DNA of 64,000 bases, taken from NCBI GenBank assembly GCA_036365455.1, contig JAWQUS010000030.1:2914001-2978000 (forward strand), read 5' to 3'. Source of the stretch: Macrosoma leucophasiata. Its lineage: Eukaryota > Arthropoda > Insecta > Lepidoptera > Hedylidae. The first letter of the stretch is position 1. Each line of letters starts with the position of its first letter. The notes beneath the pieces are model-generated. The model was not told the origin of the DNA and did no database searches. It worked only from the letters and a program-made list of their open reading frames with translations. Shown here piece after piece: positions 1 through 12,062 of this stretch. The translations under genes were made by a program, and so were the position numbers.

Positions 1-430
1 AAATGTTACAAGCCCGCTTCAAAACGGTCCCGCATCAATACATCGATCGTGTAAGACACGAAGTTTTAATTTTTCACCAATTCCATCTATTTTGTACGCA
101 GCCAAGATTCTCAATATTTTTTTAATAAAGCTCTTAATAAGGGAACACTTGCTGAACACATCTTGAAACTATGGAAAGGCCACTGATTAACCCGATGGAT
201 ATTGTTTATTTTTTTATCTAAAATTAATTGTACCCGTGTAGATCGAAACCGTAACTTCAATTTAGTAATAACTAAGAGTAAACCGCCGTGGCAGATGGTA
301 GAATCTCAAAGTAGAAGTTATTGGTATGATGATACGTTGGACAAAACTAGAAACTTTGCCAAATAGAGGGAATCCAATTTCTTTTATTCAATTGGACGTT
401 TTATTGCTTATAAAAATATCAAACCAGACA
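1..430. other. Left edge, no gene seen
   Basis: AT-rich sequence without a convincing reading frame, splice-flanked exon or recognisable repeat. It may be intergenic, or an intron of the docking-protein gene whose 5' exons were not found. Confidence 0.5.
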
Positions 431-715
431 TTTTTTTTTTATGTTGAGGAAGTGGCAAACAAGCATGCAGTTCACATTGATGTTAAGTGATGACTGCAGC
501 CTATAGACACCCACACAAAGACCGAGGTCAAAATGCAGATGCGTTACCACTCCTGAGGCCTAAGGTGTTATGCCTCTGTGCCGGAAATTACAGGGCCGTA
601 CATTACCACCTGACCGGAACACGAGTGCTGAACACTACCATTAAGCGGCAAGTATATAAGGTAATGCGGTGGTGCCTACGCCCGCGAGGTCCGTCTCTGA
701 AGCTCTACCACCAGT
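431..715 (-). repeat. Family A short interspersed element, near full length
   Basis: The minus-strand copy runs from the GGTGGTAGAGCT head (right) to the ATTACAT-like tail and A-run, seen here as a T-run at the left. The head folds into a small hairpin (GAGCTCC/GGAGCTC in the better copies). I see no tRNA-type B box, so whether it is a true SINE or a LINE-derived non-autonomous element is open. Confidence 0.85.
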
Positions 716-1513
716 AAAAAACAATTACAAACCTTCCAATCTAAACGCTTCCCTTGAAGCTTGTTCGCAAACAGTAACGAAGTAGTCCGCTAGGTGCATC
801 GGCTAACAGACTGTTTAGCCGGCTATCGGTGGCTAATTTCATTATTAACTCGAACACACCCGCACAAAACAATCCTTGGGGTGGAGTGTGGTTTAAGCAG
901 ACCTGTAAAAGCGATGAGATAAATTAATTGTCTGTGTAATCTCTTCTCTTGTAAAATCTTATGTAATAATTAATATTTTTACACGTTACTCCTATAATTA
1001 AAGGGAGATAACTAAGTTTGAATTCTTTCACGAGTGATCTTCTATGGTGAAACAAATTTAGACGGAACAGAAATGAGAGAATGTTGCTAGTGCAGAAACT
1101 GAATTTAAATTTCATGAATGTTGGCCTTCTTCAAGAAATTTTATCTAATCCGAATGCAGTAATCGCAAAAGAATTATGTAAGTTCTATTTGCTTAAATTA
1201 TTATCAGTAATCGTTTAAGTTAGTATTGGGTACGATGGGGTTGAGATGTCGTGGGACAAACCCCCTTTAAAAAAATAGAATTAAAAAAAAAACAAATTTA
1301 CTACAGATTAAACGTAATGTATTTTTGACAAATGTGTGGTAGTGTGTGTAATGTTCTATGCACTTTATAAACATTTTAATGGCAAAATATTAGCGTTCTG
1401 CACTTCGCCTACATATATATACTATAAGTGTGTCAAATTTCATTCTCCTCCCTGAGCGCATTTTTTGTAAAAAGGGTTCCTTAATTTTTGCTTCACGTAT
1501 TAATTTATTTTCT
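716..1513. other. Intergenic/intronic, nothing recognised
   Basis: AT-rich, only short random reading frames, no repeat shared with the rest of the window. Confidence 0.5.
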
Positions 1514-1681
1514 CAGTACCACGAAGTTTGGTAATGTGCCCGGCGATGTCAATACGCTCGCCACCTGTTACATGGGTCAAAACGTAACCGGTGAATTGTG
1601 GGTATTTCCATGTGTGATTGAATGCATACATTTACCTCTGCCGACCCCTTCGGGGATTACAAGCGTGAAGTTACGTTTTTA
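1514..1681 (+). repeat. Family B (tRNA-derived SINE), 3' half
   Basis: Starts inside the body (CAGTACC.CGAAGTTTGG) and ends in the family terminus GGGGATTAC.GCGTGAAGTTACG plus a T-run. The tRNA-like head is missing. Confidence 0.85.
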
Positions 1682-1968
1682 AATTAATATTATGTTTAGT
1701 TTTAATAACGCTTCTGCTTACTTCTTAAACACCAATCGTCGAAGAGCCTAGAGCTATGCGCCTTAAATAAACAAACATCGTCGTAATGAGCTCCACAACG
1801 GGAAATAATAGCGTTGCTCCTTGCCCCGCCTTTGATATGAACTCCGCTTTATTTTCATAAATTGTTACCAATTGTACTCCGCTAAATACACCCTTAAAGG
1901 GAACTTTACTGAATGACGGAAGATGGGGAAACTGGGGAAAGGAAAAAACTATATTCACCCAAATTTTA

Positions 1969-2192
1969 CTTGCCGCTAAATGGTAGTGTTCAGCACTATC
2001 GTGTGCCGGTCAGGTGTGTGTACAGCCCCGTAATTTTCGGCACAGAGGCATAATACCTAAGCACTCAGAAGTGGTAACGCATCTGCATTATGACCTGAGG
2101 TCTTTGTGTAAGGGTCTATCTATAGGCTGCAGTCATCACTGAACATCAATGTGATCTGCACGCTTGTTTGTCATTTTCATTACATAAAAAAA
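1969..2192 (+). repeat. Family A element, 5'-truncated
   Basis: Begins at CTTGCCGCTAAATGGTAGTG and ends in CATTACATAAAAAA, so the first ~65 bp of the family are absent. Confidence 0.85.
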
Positions 2193-3696
2193 CCGATCTC
2201 AAGAAAAATGTAGAAAATACTACAAACCATCGTCATCGAAAAGAAAAGAATAACGATAGTTACGATAAAACGTTATTTAAAACCATCTCCAAAGAAAAAC
2301 TCAACACCCCATTTCATTAAAAGCTAAAATTTCTAACAAAAGTTCACAATTTCAATCAAACGGATAAAAATATTGAAAAGCAAAGTGAATATTTGATTGC
2401 CGACGAGAGATGAAAGGCTTGTTGTAATTTTTATCTTCTTATTCCAGCAATTAACCTTTCCGCGTTTTAAGTATCTTTATTAACATTCAACAGTTCGCAA
2501 AAGTGTGTTCTGACTGGACCCGTTACATTTAATTTTGATATAGAGAAGAGGACCAGAAGTTCTGGGGAACAGGGAACACAGGGATTCCTAGTTTAGGCTC
2601 CAGGCTATAAAACTTATTCCCTTGCACTTCTGTTTTAACATTGTATATTAGTTTGTAAAGCACATAAAGATTTTTGATCATTGTATAACACAAAGTGACA
2701 AGATATTGAGTAACGTTAAAAAAATTCGTCTTAAAGTTTGTACCCACTACACCGTATTACCACAGTCTAACGAAAACGAACATCTAAGTATTACATCGTG
2801 ACCGTACTAGGACCGTATCAAGCGCGGAAACTAACACAATACGGACTACGATGTCCACTTACGTTGTCGTTGTCGGTCGGTGTCGAATCGGTCTAGTGGG
2901 CATGGTATCATACTTTTCAATACGAAGAATATTTTTTTGTCTGACACGCTCCTAGCACGGCCATTGTATGTTACGGTGTAGTGGTCAGAAACGAGGAAAG
3001 AGATTATTCGTTCGCTAAATTTCAACCATGAAATGAAAACTGTACTTATTAATAAAATTCAAATATTGATCATTTTCATTTAAACTAAAGCCCCAAGTGG
3101 AACACACCTGAAACGCCCCAACGGCGAGATGTTGGGAATTATTTGAGTTACCCAAATTCACTGAGCATTTGGAAATGTTGGAGTCGCGATATCTATCTGT
3201 TTACATTCTATTTAAACTTCCCCAAAACTCTGAGGGGAGATATTCATATTACCGTTATTTTTTGTTTCTCATTTGTCTTTATTGTGTTGAGACAAAATAT
3301 TAAAACCATGCTACCATTATTTAGTTCTTTTTTATGTGCTGTAAATATCCACAAATATTAATATGTAAAAAAAAACGATTTCACTCCTGCTAATGCCTAC
3401 ATATACAGTAGCAGTTTTAATTTCCACTCCAAACCTTATTAATGCAAACTTATATAAACTCAAACTACAGAGGTTCCAAAGTTACAATATGTGCATAAAT
3501 CCCATCACTTTAAGCCAAAGTTAGAGCATAAACATCATTTGGGACGAGCGCTGGCATGAGGCGAGCGACTTTGCAACTCCACTTGCTAATCCATTAAGAC
3601 AGTAATTACCTACTTATGAACACGACATGTGGCCTTTGTTAGCCCTGCTTGACACAAATTCTTCAGTTTCTGGCCCAGTAATATCAAGAGATATTA
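2193..3696. other. Intergenic/intronic, nothing recognised
   Basis: AT-rich and repeat-poor for this window. Small reading frames (for example at 2529-2747 and 3143-3361) show no domain, composition or splice context that would support a gene. Confidence 0.5.
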
Positions 3697-3842
3697 CAAC
3701 TTAGGTTTCAGGGGTGGCAACGCATCTGCATTCTGCTTATTTTATTTATTCTGCATATGATTAGATCTCTATAGGCTGCAGTCATCACTTAACATCAATG
3801 TGAGCTGCAGGATTTTCGCCACCTTCCTTACAAAAAAAAAGT
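3697..3842 (+). repeat. Family A element, 3' fragment, diverged
   Basis: Contains the block CTATAGGCTGCAGTCATCAC and a terminal A-run. The upstream part is degenerate. Confidence 0.75.
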
Positions 3843-3935
3843 TTGGAGAAAATTGAAGTCTTACATCAGTAAACGAAGTGCAATACAGTAAGACCACAGT
3901 CTTAAGAAAACTCACGTGTTGTATGTAAGACTAAG

Positions 3936-4191
3936 CCTCAGTAGTCTAGTGGTAGCTGGCTATTATAACTACGCTGAGGTCCTTAGTTCGACCCCGGGAC
4001 AGGCTGCCCGAGATAAAAATGAATTATCCTTTATGTTTGCTGTTATTATAATTTTTCCAGTTTGGTATTACACCTGGGCCAAAACATAACCGTCGAATCG
4101 TCGTTGTTTGCATGTACGTATACTTGAATGCATATAATATATTTACCTCAGCCTATCCCTTCGGTGAGTACAGATTTGAAGTAAAATTATT
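3936..4191 (+). repeat. Family B tRNA-derived SINE, diverged
   Basis: The tRNA-like head is visible: an A-box-like GTCTAGTGGTAGC and a B box AGTTCGACCCC about 35 bp later. A decayed body with the GCATGTA/GAATGCAT block follows. Internal deletions shorten it. Confidence 0.8.
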
Positions 4192-4770
4192 TTTATACAA
4201 AAGAAAATAATGTGGGTAGATAAAACAAAACGAGACGCCTGAAATAAGAAGAATTTATCCCATCCGAATCACAAATTGCTATTACGATATAGCCAGGCGC
4301 TCTGCGTGTATAGGTTTTAAAGTAATATTACAATAAATAGATAAATCACGCGTTTTATTACAAACCCCAAAATACAAAAGCGATGAATCGTAGATGCATC
4401 TATGAATAATTCCATTACACATATCTAAACCTTCAGGGAAACGGGCAATATAATTTTATGTTGAAATAATAACTACCAGCTCCAGTAGCGTTGTATTGTA
4501 CTTCGAATTCGGGTCACTAATAAAAGATAAAATAAAAACATCCAACAATAAACACCTTAATGTGAAATGATTTAATGCATACCGCTGAGCTACCGTTTAG
4601 CGACCCTTATAAAAGGGATACGTGACTTGCTTCCTTAAGATAATCGTGGCTGGCCTACCGTGGGCCGCATTGAAGGATTTGGATTATCATAATTACATTA
4701 AAATTAGTTTTGATGTTTGTATGTTAAGTTGATTGATGTTGTTCCCCTGTTTCGGTAAATATAGGGTCAT
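4192..4770. other. Spacer, nothing recognised
   Basis: AT-rich sequence between two family B SINEs. No gene or repeat identified. Confidence 0.4.
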
Positions 4771-5061
4771 TAAATGCCACTACTATTACGCTGGAGGTCC
4801 TGGGTTCGATTCCCGGGTCGGGGACTATCAGAGATAACGGTTTAAAATCCTATATCTCTGCTTCTATTGGGATTTTTCCATTTTCTGGAAGTTTCCCAGT
4901 ACCCCGGAGTTTGGTAATGTGCCCGAAGATGGCAACAGGTTCGCCACCTGTTACATGGGCCAAAACGTAACCGGCGAGTCGTGGGTGTTTGCATGTATGC
5001 TTGAATGCATGCATTTACCTCTGCCTACCCCTTCGGGGATTACAGGCGTGAAGTTACGTTA
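4771..5061 (+). repeat. Family B tRNA-derived SINE, nearly complete
   Basis: Lacks only the first bases of the head. The B box GGTTCGATTCCCGG is followed by the conserved body and the CGTGAAGTTACG terminus. Confidence 0.88.
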
Positions 5062-5284
5062 TTAAATGCTTTAATTTCAGTCAAAAGGTGTAACTTTACC
5101 CCTGTTTTTCGTTAAAGAGGGAAGTTCTGAAATTTGGTTACTTCAATATGATGATCAGTTCATACTACTTCATACCAGCGATGAAATTCGAAAGTGTAGA
5201 CACCCACGCATTATTGTTTTCATTTATCATATAGTTACTGACGTGATAAATCTGTTCAGGACATAATTTTTTTTTTATTACTAT

Positions 5285-5385
5285 TATCTATCTGCCACCA
5301 AATGGTAGTGTTCAGCATAACAGTGTTCCGGTTAGATGGTTAAGTATGGCCTCGAAATAACTATCACAGAGAGCTTTGGCGGGAA
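5285..5385 (+). repeat. Family A fragment
   Basis: Matches the middle of the family (AAATGGTAGTGTTCAGCA, then the TTCCGGT block). Both ends are lost. Confidence 0.65.
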
Positions 5386-5530
5386 CCTTAAAAATGCGCG
5401 TGGTGCTCGTATTTTATTTCATTTTCTTGGTGTATTTATAAGTTATATTAAATAAAGTTGGTGGCATTTTATACAGTGCCCGTGTGTAGTGAAATAGAAT
5501 AACAGCGCGAAAACACGACTTTTCAGCTTG

Positions 5531-5581
5531 CCAGGGGAAAGCCTGCATATGGCTACTCCCCTCCGGTGTTTCTCTATGGGG
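5531..5581 (+). repeat. MITE family G, right-end fragment
   Basis: Shares GGCTACTCCCCTCCGGTGTT and the terminal CTCTATG with the complete copies at 25787-26078 and 61687-61979. The rest of the element is absent. Confidence 0.75.
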
Positions 5582-5642
5582 AAATAAAAAACAATGAAAA
5601 ATATCATTTTGTCAATAAACAATGCCATAAGTTGTATAACAT

Positions 5643-5929
5643 TTTTTTTTTATGTTTTAAAAGTGGCAAACAAGCATACAGTTCACATTGATGTTAAGTG
5701 ATGACTGCAGCCTATAGACACCCACACAATGACCAGAGGTAAAAATGCAGATGCGTTACCACTCCTGAGGCCTAAGGTGTTATGCCTCTGTGCCGGAAAT
5801 TACAGGGCCGTACATTACCACCTGACCGGAACACGAGAGTGCTGAACACTACCATTTAGCGGCAAGTATATTAGGTAATGCGGTGGTGCCTACGCCCGCG
5901 AGCTCCGTCACTGGAGCTCTACCACCAGT
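5643..5929 (-). repeat. Family A element, near full length
   Basis: Complete from the T-run/ATGT tail at the left to the CTACCACCAGT head at the right. Confidence 0.88.
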
Positions 5930-7024
5930 AGTTAACATTAAATAGATATTATAATAGTATTCAGCTCACAGCTCTTTAATAAAACCAGTAGTTAGGGAAG
6001 TGACGGAACTATTTTACGACCGGAACTGTCTTGACGTTATGGAGATCTGTATGATAATATCGTTTTTATTATGAATCGTAAATTTTTACTGGGAAATTTA
6101 GATCGTAATGTTTGCAGAAGAAATATGTTTTTATATTACTTACACCAAAGCTCTGGCTATTTATTATATGGAGAAACTATGAAATCTTTTATTTAATGAA
6201 AAAAGCGATCCAATCAAATGAATATTTCAGAGAAACATAAATGTAACACTTATTTAGGACATTTTAATATCTGTTATATCTGATTATTTATCATAACTGC
6301 TCTCTTACTTATTTTTCCAATCCATCTAGGGTTATCATATATCAATTTAGATAACTTACATGCCATACCGCCAAAAGAGTCCTTCACTTGTTATCTGAAA
6401 TTTGAATCAAATCCAAACATAAGAACGATCCGTTCCACAGAATAACGATAAAAGTGAGCTCTGAGAATTTAGCTTAGGACAGACGAGAATCTAGACTCAA
6501 AGCCTGTCAGTTTCCGGTCTCTTGCAGCCCCTGTGCTATGAACAACGATATATAAATCAAATGACTAGATGTCGCAGTGAAATACCAAACCAATTTTACC
6601 AAAGTTAAATGTGGATTTGATTGTGTGAATGTGGATTGACCCCTTATTATGCCCAACCACACATATTAAATGATTATTGAATATTCCGCAAATAAAAATA
6701 GAAAAAAAAAGTTACAGACGGGTATCGAACCTGCGTTAAAAAACTTCGATCTATAATTATACCACGTACCTACCACAAACGTAGTCTTTGTAGGAAGGTA
6801 GGGCTATTTGCTAATCTTTGAGCCTATCATGTTTTCCTTTGTTCGATAAATGTAGATTGTCATATCCTAATTTAGTATGTAACGATAACACAGTAACGTT
6901 CAACTCTTATAATTTGCCGGCAGATAAATGAGGTAATGCAAAAGTATCTACGCTTTAAAACGCAGACGCTGGAGCAATAAAAATGTTTTTCAGAAGAACG
7001 TCAAGTAATTTAACTCACGTTTAA
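5930..7024. other. Spacer, nothing firmly recognised
   Basis: AT-rich with no gene. Around 6715-6785 the minus strand has a tRNA-like stretch with a B-box-like GGTTCGATACC, too diverged to call. Confidence 0.4.
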
Positions 7025-7308
7025 TTGGTGGTAGAGCTCCAGTGACGGAGCTCGTGGGCGTAGGCACCACCGCATTACCTAATATACTTGCCGCTAAATG
7101 GCAGTGTACAGCACTATCGTGTTCCGGTCAGGTGGTAATGTATGGCCCCCCTGTAATTTCCGGCACAGAGGCATAACACCTTAGGCCTCAGGAGTGGTAA
7201 CGCATCTGCATTTTGACCTTGGTCTTTGTGTAAGTGTATATAGGCTGCAGTCACCACTTAACATCAATGTGAACTGCATGCTTGTTTGCCACTTACATTA
7301 CAAAAAAG
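7025..7308 (+). repeat. Family A element, near full length
   Basis: Head GGTGGTAGAGCTCCAGTGAC to tail CATTACAAAAAA. Confidence 0.88.
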
Positions 7309-7699
7309 AAATCATCTCTCTAATGAAAAAAATATTAAAAAAAACTTAACTAAGCACATCCAGTTAGACATAGATCGTGTACTAAGGTACAGCGACGGCG
7401 ATATCAGCGGAAATGAAATAGCGACGCGGTCAAATTTGTCCGCCTTGCGAGGAAATCTCATTACGCTGTCTTGGCCGACGAGATTAGTCGTCTTGGAAAC
7501 TTTTAACTGTTACTTAACAAGAAAGTTGCTCGTCTTACTTTTGAGGTGATATTATTTTCCTCAATTATGTCACGGTGTTCATGAACAACCCGATCTACTT
7601 ATTAAAAGAAACAAGTTGAGTCTGAGAGGAGGATGCATTTTGGTATGTGTATGACATACAGACAAGTTCTGGAATAGGTATCACGTCCAGAACTGGTCT

Positions 7700-7838
7700 G
7701 TAGATGAGTCTGAGATGTCAACAGACTCACCACCCGTTATTTGGGCCAAAACGTAACCGGCGAATCGTGGATGTTTGCTTGAATGCATACATTTACCTCT
7801 GCCTATCGCTTCGTAGATGATAGGCGTGAAGTTACGTA
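7700..7838 (+). repeat. Family B SINE, 3' part, diverged
   Basis: Shares the GATGTCAACAG/CACCCGTTA block and the TAGGCGTGAAGTTACG terminus. The head is missing. Confidence 0.75.
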
Positions 7839-9220
7839 GTATTTCCTTTTTTTTGCTCATCAAGCGGAAATCTTGGATAGGAAGGTTCACAGGTGTAGAT
7901 TGCTTGGGAATAGGGCAATTATTATTCTTCAGAGTGTCGGCAGATGTCCTTCTGTCAATTGTTTTATTTTATAGTTAAATCATATTTTTAAAGTTTTTCA
8001 TCACTTTTAAGTTCTTCTATCTCATACGATTAAACTCCAATTTTCACAATATACAAATATCATGAAAATTTGATCTGTATATTCCGTTTGCAAGTCGCTG
8101 TTCAACATCCCCATTACAGTTGGAAGGTAATGCATCTTTATGTTAATCTTTATCCTCAACCTCAATAACTAGAACTTAAAAATGTTTCCATAGCTGAAAG
8201 TTATTCTTAAAAAGCCGGGGACTGGCTACTTTTTTGAGAGTGCTCATGAGTTGTCTTACTTGAAAACTGCAGCTAACTGCGCCAACCTACATTTAGATTT
8301 TTTAGGTTAAATGCTAACCTAGTTTTACTTTTTTTGTGTCGGCTAACAATAGGAATAACTATTTTTTATTGTAATTTCTAATAGTATAGAAAAAAAGATA
8401 AATGTCGTCCATGAAACGTCTACACAATAGCTGATTTTTTAATACTTAAAACGATTCAAAATTCAAAACCTTACGAGTTGTCAAGCGACTCAAATCAGCT
8501 CATATAAAATTACAGGATATTATGGAGTCTCCTTCAAGGCAAAACCTGTCTATTACGAAACAATCAAAATCAAAACTTTTAAAATATCTTTGCTAATGCT
8601 GCGATTTTGTAAAAATTTGTTTGAAGTCGTATGATGAATCTTAAAGTAAAATTATTTTTTTAAGTAGTGATTTCAAATCTAGTAAACTTCCCTATTATAT
8701 GATAGTATAACAGTAGGTATATTGTGTTGATTTTTTTCAATGTTTTAAAGGTTTTGAACTCGAACTTGGCGTGACACCCAAATAGCTCCATTCGTCACTT
8801 AACTCTACAATCGATCATAAAACAATTCGGTCATTTGAAGCAATTACTGTATCTAAATTAGTTAAAACATACGGGTGGGCTTGCAATCGATGTAATTGCT
8901 CTGTTAGTTACATTAATAAGGGTTCATATATCAATACAGTTATAATTTATTAACAAAGAGAAAAAACTAGCTTAATTAAGAAAGTTTTTGAAATAAAAGA
9001 GGTTTTGGGTTTACATAGGCGTATATTAAATAAGAATGATTATTTGAAATCAACCCGACGTTTCGGTGGCTTTTCAGCTTCCGTGGTCTCGAACAGACTT
9101 CAAATTCGGGCAAACTCTTCTCTCTTCACTAAGCCCTTCTTAAAGACTAAGCAAAGTATTAAAAACAAATCCAGGATGGGTTACTGGTTTCACTTTTTCA
9201 GTATATTAATAACTAGCAGT
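7839..9220. other. Spacer, nothing recognised
   Basis: AT-rich, relatively repeat-free. No coding signal; the reading frame at 9005-9364 overlaps the neighbouring Helitron-like repeat. Confidence 0.45.
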
Positions 9221-9790
9221 TGCCCGCGGCTCCGCTCGCGTGTAGGTCGCTTTTCGCGTAACCTGTGGAAACTCATCAAATCATCCCAGGGCATCCCATG
9301 GAAACATTTTTTCGCGATAAAAAGAGCCATATTATCTAAATCGGCTAATATCCTATCTATATAACAAATTTCATCAAAATCTGTAAAATAACTGCCTCGG
9401 TAGCCTAGTGGTAGCAGGCCACTACTACTACGCTGAGGTCCTGGGTTCGATTCCCGGGTAGGGGGTTATCAGAGATAATGGTGAAAAAGCCTTTATCTCT
9501 GGTTCTATTGGGATTATTCCATTTTCTGGAAATTTCCCAGTACCTCAAAGTTTGGTAATGTGCCCGGAGATGTCAACAGGCTCGCCACCTGTTACATGGG
9601 CCAAAAACGTAACCGGCGAATCGTGGGTGTTTGCATGTATGCTTGAATGCATGCATTTACCTCTGCCTACCCCTTCGGGGATTACAGGCGTGAAGTTACG
9701 TTTTTTCATCAAAATCCGTTCACTAACAGACAGACAAACATCCAAATAAAGAAACTTTCACATTTATAGTATTAATGTGATAAAAATATT
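9221..9790 (-). mobile_element. Lep1-like Helitron relic, split by a SINE
   Basis: The minus-strand 3' terminus (CTAG reading inward from 9222) is preceded by a GC-rich hairpin region, as in other Lep1-like copies. The CAAATTTCATCAAAATC and ACAGACAGACA blocks also occur in the copy at 31846-32007. A family B SINE splits it. Assignment to Lep1-type Helitrons rests on the CTAG end, the hairpin and the microsatellite. Confidence 0.65.
9391..9705 (+). repeat. Family B tRNA-derived SINE, full length with target-site duplication
   Basis: Best complete copy: A box GCCTAGTGGTAGC, B box GGTTCGATTCCCGG, long body, GGCGTGAAGTTACG end with a T-run. Flanked by a 14-bp duplication TCATCAAAATCtGT/TCATCAAAATCcGT (9371-9384 and 9706-9719), which shows retroposition into the older Helitron-like repeat. 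Confidence 0.93.
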
Positions 9791-10403
9791 GATTTTAGAT
9801 TCTGGTTTGCAGGGGCTACATCACATTTAGTAGATAGCAGTTTATTTGCATCTATGCTATGGACGTTGACATTATTTGATTTTTCACGATAATCTGTACT
9901 AGATTTAAGCTCTCATTTAAAAGAGCTCTTACTGAGTTTGTTGGGTAGCGGAGTTCTTCTCAGTAGTGACTGCACTTGGAACTCTGCTAAGTGAATAACA
10001 TTGATCTTGACGAATAAGTTTTTCTTTTTCTTCATTTATTATCATTGAAGGAATTGAAAAATTTTATGATTATTATGTTTTAACCAAATAGTTTAAATTT
10101 TAATTTTTAATTTACTATTAATATATGATTTTGCTTTTACTATATGTAATGGTTATTCGCTCTAGGTAGTTTATGATTTATTGACGTTTTGAAAGTATCT
10201 GTAAAGATCTATTCGAAATAAAAATATTTTCTATTCTATTCTATTCTACTAATCGCTTCTTTTCTTGATAGTTACCAAGAATGGAATGATCCCGATCATT
10301 CTGATCCAACTAATCGCAAATTCGCCATGAAAATCAAACCATTAAATTGATAAACTTTTTTTTTCGAGTCTTAAAACTGTCTATAACCAACCGAGTTCCC
10401 AAA
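9791..10403. other. Spacer with a decayed retroelement tail
   Basis: No gene. Around 10130-10255 an AT-rich stretch ending in (ATTCT)n looks like the 3' tail of a decayed non-LTR element. Confidence 0.4.
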
Positions 10404-10848
10404 GGGGGCGTCCATAAATTACGTGAGATGTTTAAGGGGAGGAGGGGATCGAGACAAATCTAATCTAATCTTACGTTGGGGAGAAAGGGGGTCTCGGGAA
10501 ATATCACGCAATTTTTTTTCTGATTTAGTACATGTTATTTTTTTAATCACAATCGTTTCGATTTTCGTACTCTATTGCTTAATCTTCATCACACTTATAG
10601 CTATCAGCAATATTAATTACTAGCTTTAACTAGTTGTAAATAAAAGTAAGTAGGTACCGCCGAAGCATTTTTTTTTTCTTTTTTAATAAAAATCCAAAGC
10701 GCTTATATAGGTACCTACTTTTTGAAAATCTCATGTGTAATTGGGGGTCGGGGGAGGGGGTTGAATAAAATCTCACGACCTCTCACCAGGGGGGAGGTAG
10801 GGACAGAAAATAAAAAAAATCCACTTCACGTAATTTATGGACGCCCCC
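10404..10848. mobile_element. MITE family K, 445 bp
   Basis: Terminal inverted repeats of at least 22 bp: GGGGGCGTCCATAAATTACG at the left and its reverse complement at the right, with G-rich sub-terminal blocks on both sides. The flanks are AAA on each side, so the target duplication is not decisive. No coding capacity. Confidence 0.82.
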
Positions 10849-11282
10849 AAAGCTTGCTTTGCCGCGGGCTGTTTCGGAGTTTGCAGACAGTGAAAATGTT
10901 TAAATACTGCACTATTTATAGTTTTAAACTAGCGAAGCGTTAAATCTGCCTGTATAATGTAAATTAATATCAAATTCATTTTTAACCGACTTCGAACAAA
11001 GGAGGACGTTCTCAATTCGTCCGGATTTTTTTTTAATGTTAGTTCAGCGATAATTTGAAAACGCCTGTACCGATTTGGATGATTTTTTTTATATTTAGAT
11101 TTCACTACCAAGTCGCAGAGAGATTGATAAATTTCACAGAACTCTACTAGCTACATATTGTACGATGTATCTTATTTATTTATTTATTTTTTATTTTTAT
11201 ACTTTATTGTACACCAATACATTAAAGAGACAACAAAATAGAAGAAATAGACGATACAAAAGGCGGTCTTATGTAATGTAAC
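10849..11282. other. Spacer, nothing recognised
   Basis: AT-rich, with a TTTA-rich run near 11174-11195. No gene. Confidence 0.4.
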
Positions 11283-11534
11283 TAGTGGAGTTCCAGTGTA
11301 AGAGCTCGGGGGCGTATGCACCACCGCATTACCTAATCCACCTGCCGCCAAATGGTAGTGTTCAGCACTATCGTGTTATGGAACTATGACAGAGACGTAA
11401 CACCTAAGGTCTCAGGGGTATCAACGCATCTGCATTTTGAGCTCTGGTTTTTGTGTAGATGTCTATAAGCTGCAGTCATCACTTAACATTAATATGAATT
11501 GCATGTTTGTTTGCCACCTTTATTAAAAAAAAAA
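11283..11534 (+). repeat. Family A element, diverged
   Basis: The head is decayed; the middle has an internal deletion after CACTATCGTGTTA; the GCTGCAGTCATCAC block and A-run tail are kept. Confidence 0.82.
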
Positions 11535-11578
11535 TCGTTTATTTTTCGCAGCCTCAAAATTTTCAACCTAAACCCTAA

Positions 11579-11703
11579 CCCCCTTATTCATAAACGTACA
11601 TTAGATACGTTTTAGCTATAGAATACTTTGTCTTTGTCAGTTGCATTGTCAAATGTGCAGGGTAGATTTTTTTTTAGCTGAAATACGTTTATGAATAAGG
11701 GGG
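11579..11703. mobile_element. MITE family H, 125 bp
   Basis: Terminal inverted repeats CCCCCTTATTCATAAACGTA, flanked on both sides by TAA. The TWA-type duplication and lack of coding point to a PIF/Harbinger-type MITE. A second copy lies at 58842-58985. Confidence 0.85.
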
Positions 11704-11889
11704 TAAATAGATATAGAAGACTTGGAAGAGTCAGTTGAGGCTAAAAATAAAAGAGAATAGTAAAGTTTCGATAATATGCGAACGTTTTTGTTCCGATTTT
11801 CTATAATAATCTTGGCATAGAGTTATTTTGCAGTCCATTATAAATAAACAGCTTATAATTTGTTTATAACCTCAATCAATCTTCCACAG

Positions 11890-12062
11890 ACGATTCGGCG
11901 TGGTGGACAAGAGATTCTGCGTTGAAGGCGGCTCCAGGTGCGGGAGGGGGGAGGGTCTGTACGTGTTCGCCGCGGAAGGAGGCAGGGAGCTCACAGATCT
12001 TCTGAACCAGTACTCCCATGAGGCGCATTCACGGTTGAGCGTGGCTTCAAGAAGTGGCTCAG
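11890..12062 (+). CDS. Docking protein exon: C-terminal half of PTB domain
   Basis: Acceptor CTTCCACAG; 57 full codons after one base completing an upstream codon. Donor GTTAGA is weak, but its phase (1) matches the next exon. Carries the conserved R-F-G, E-G-G-S-R-C and G-E-G-L core strands of the PTB fold. Confidence 0.82.

Noticed and set aside
6715..6785. tRNA-like stretch on the minus strand with a GGTTCGATACC B box
   Set aside because: Stems cannot be drawn convincingly and no anticodon arm is supported; probably a decayed SINE head.
7286..7549. Frame containing LSWPTRLVVLETF, considered as the missing PTB start of the docking protein
   Set aside because: It does not match the PTB strand pattern before R-R-F-G and has no donor in the needed phase.
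9552..9749. 65-codon frame also found in similar form at 1488, 27529 and elsewhere
   Set aside because: Repeated translation of the family B SINE body, not a gene family.
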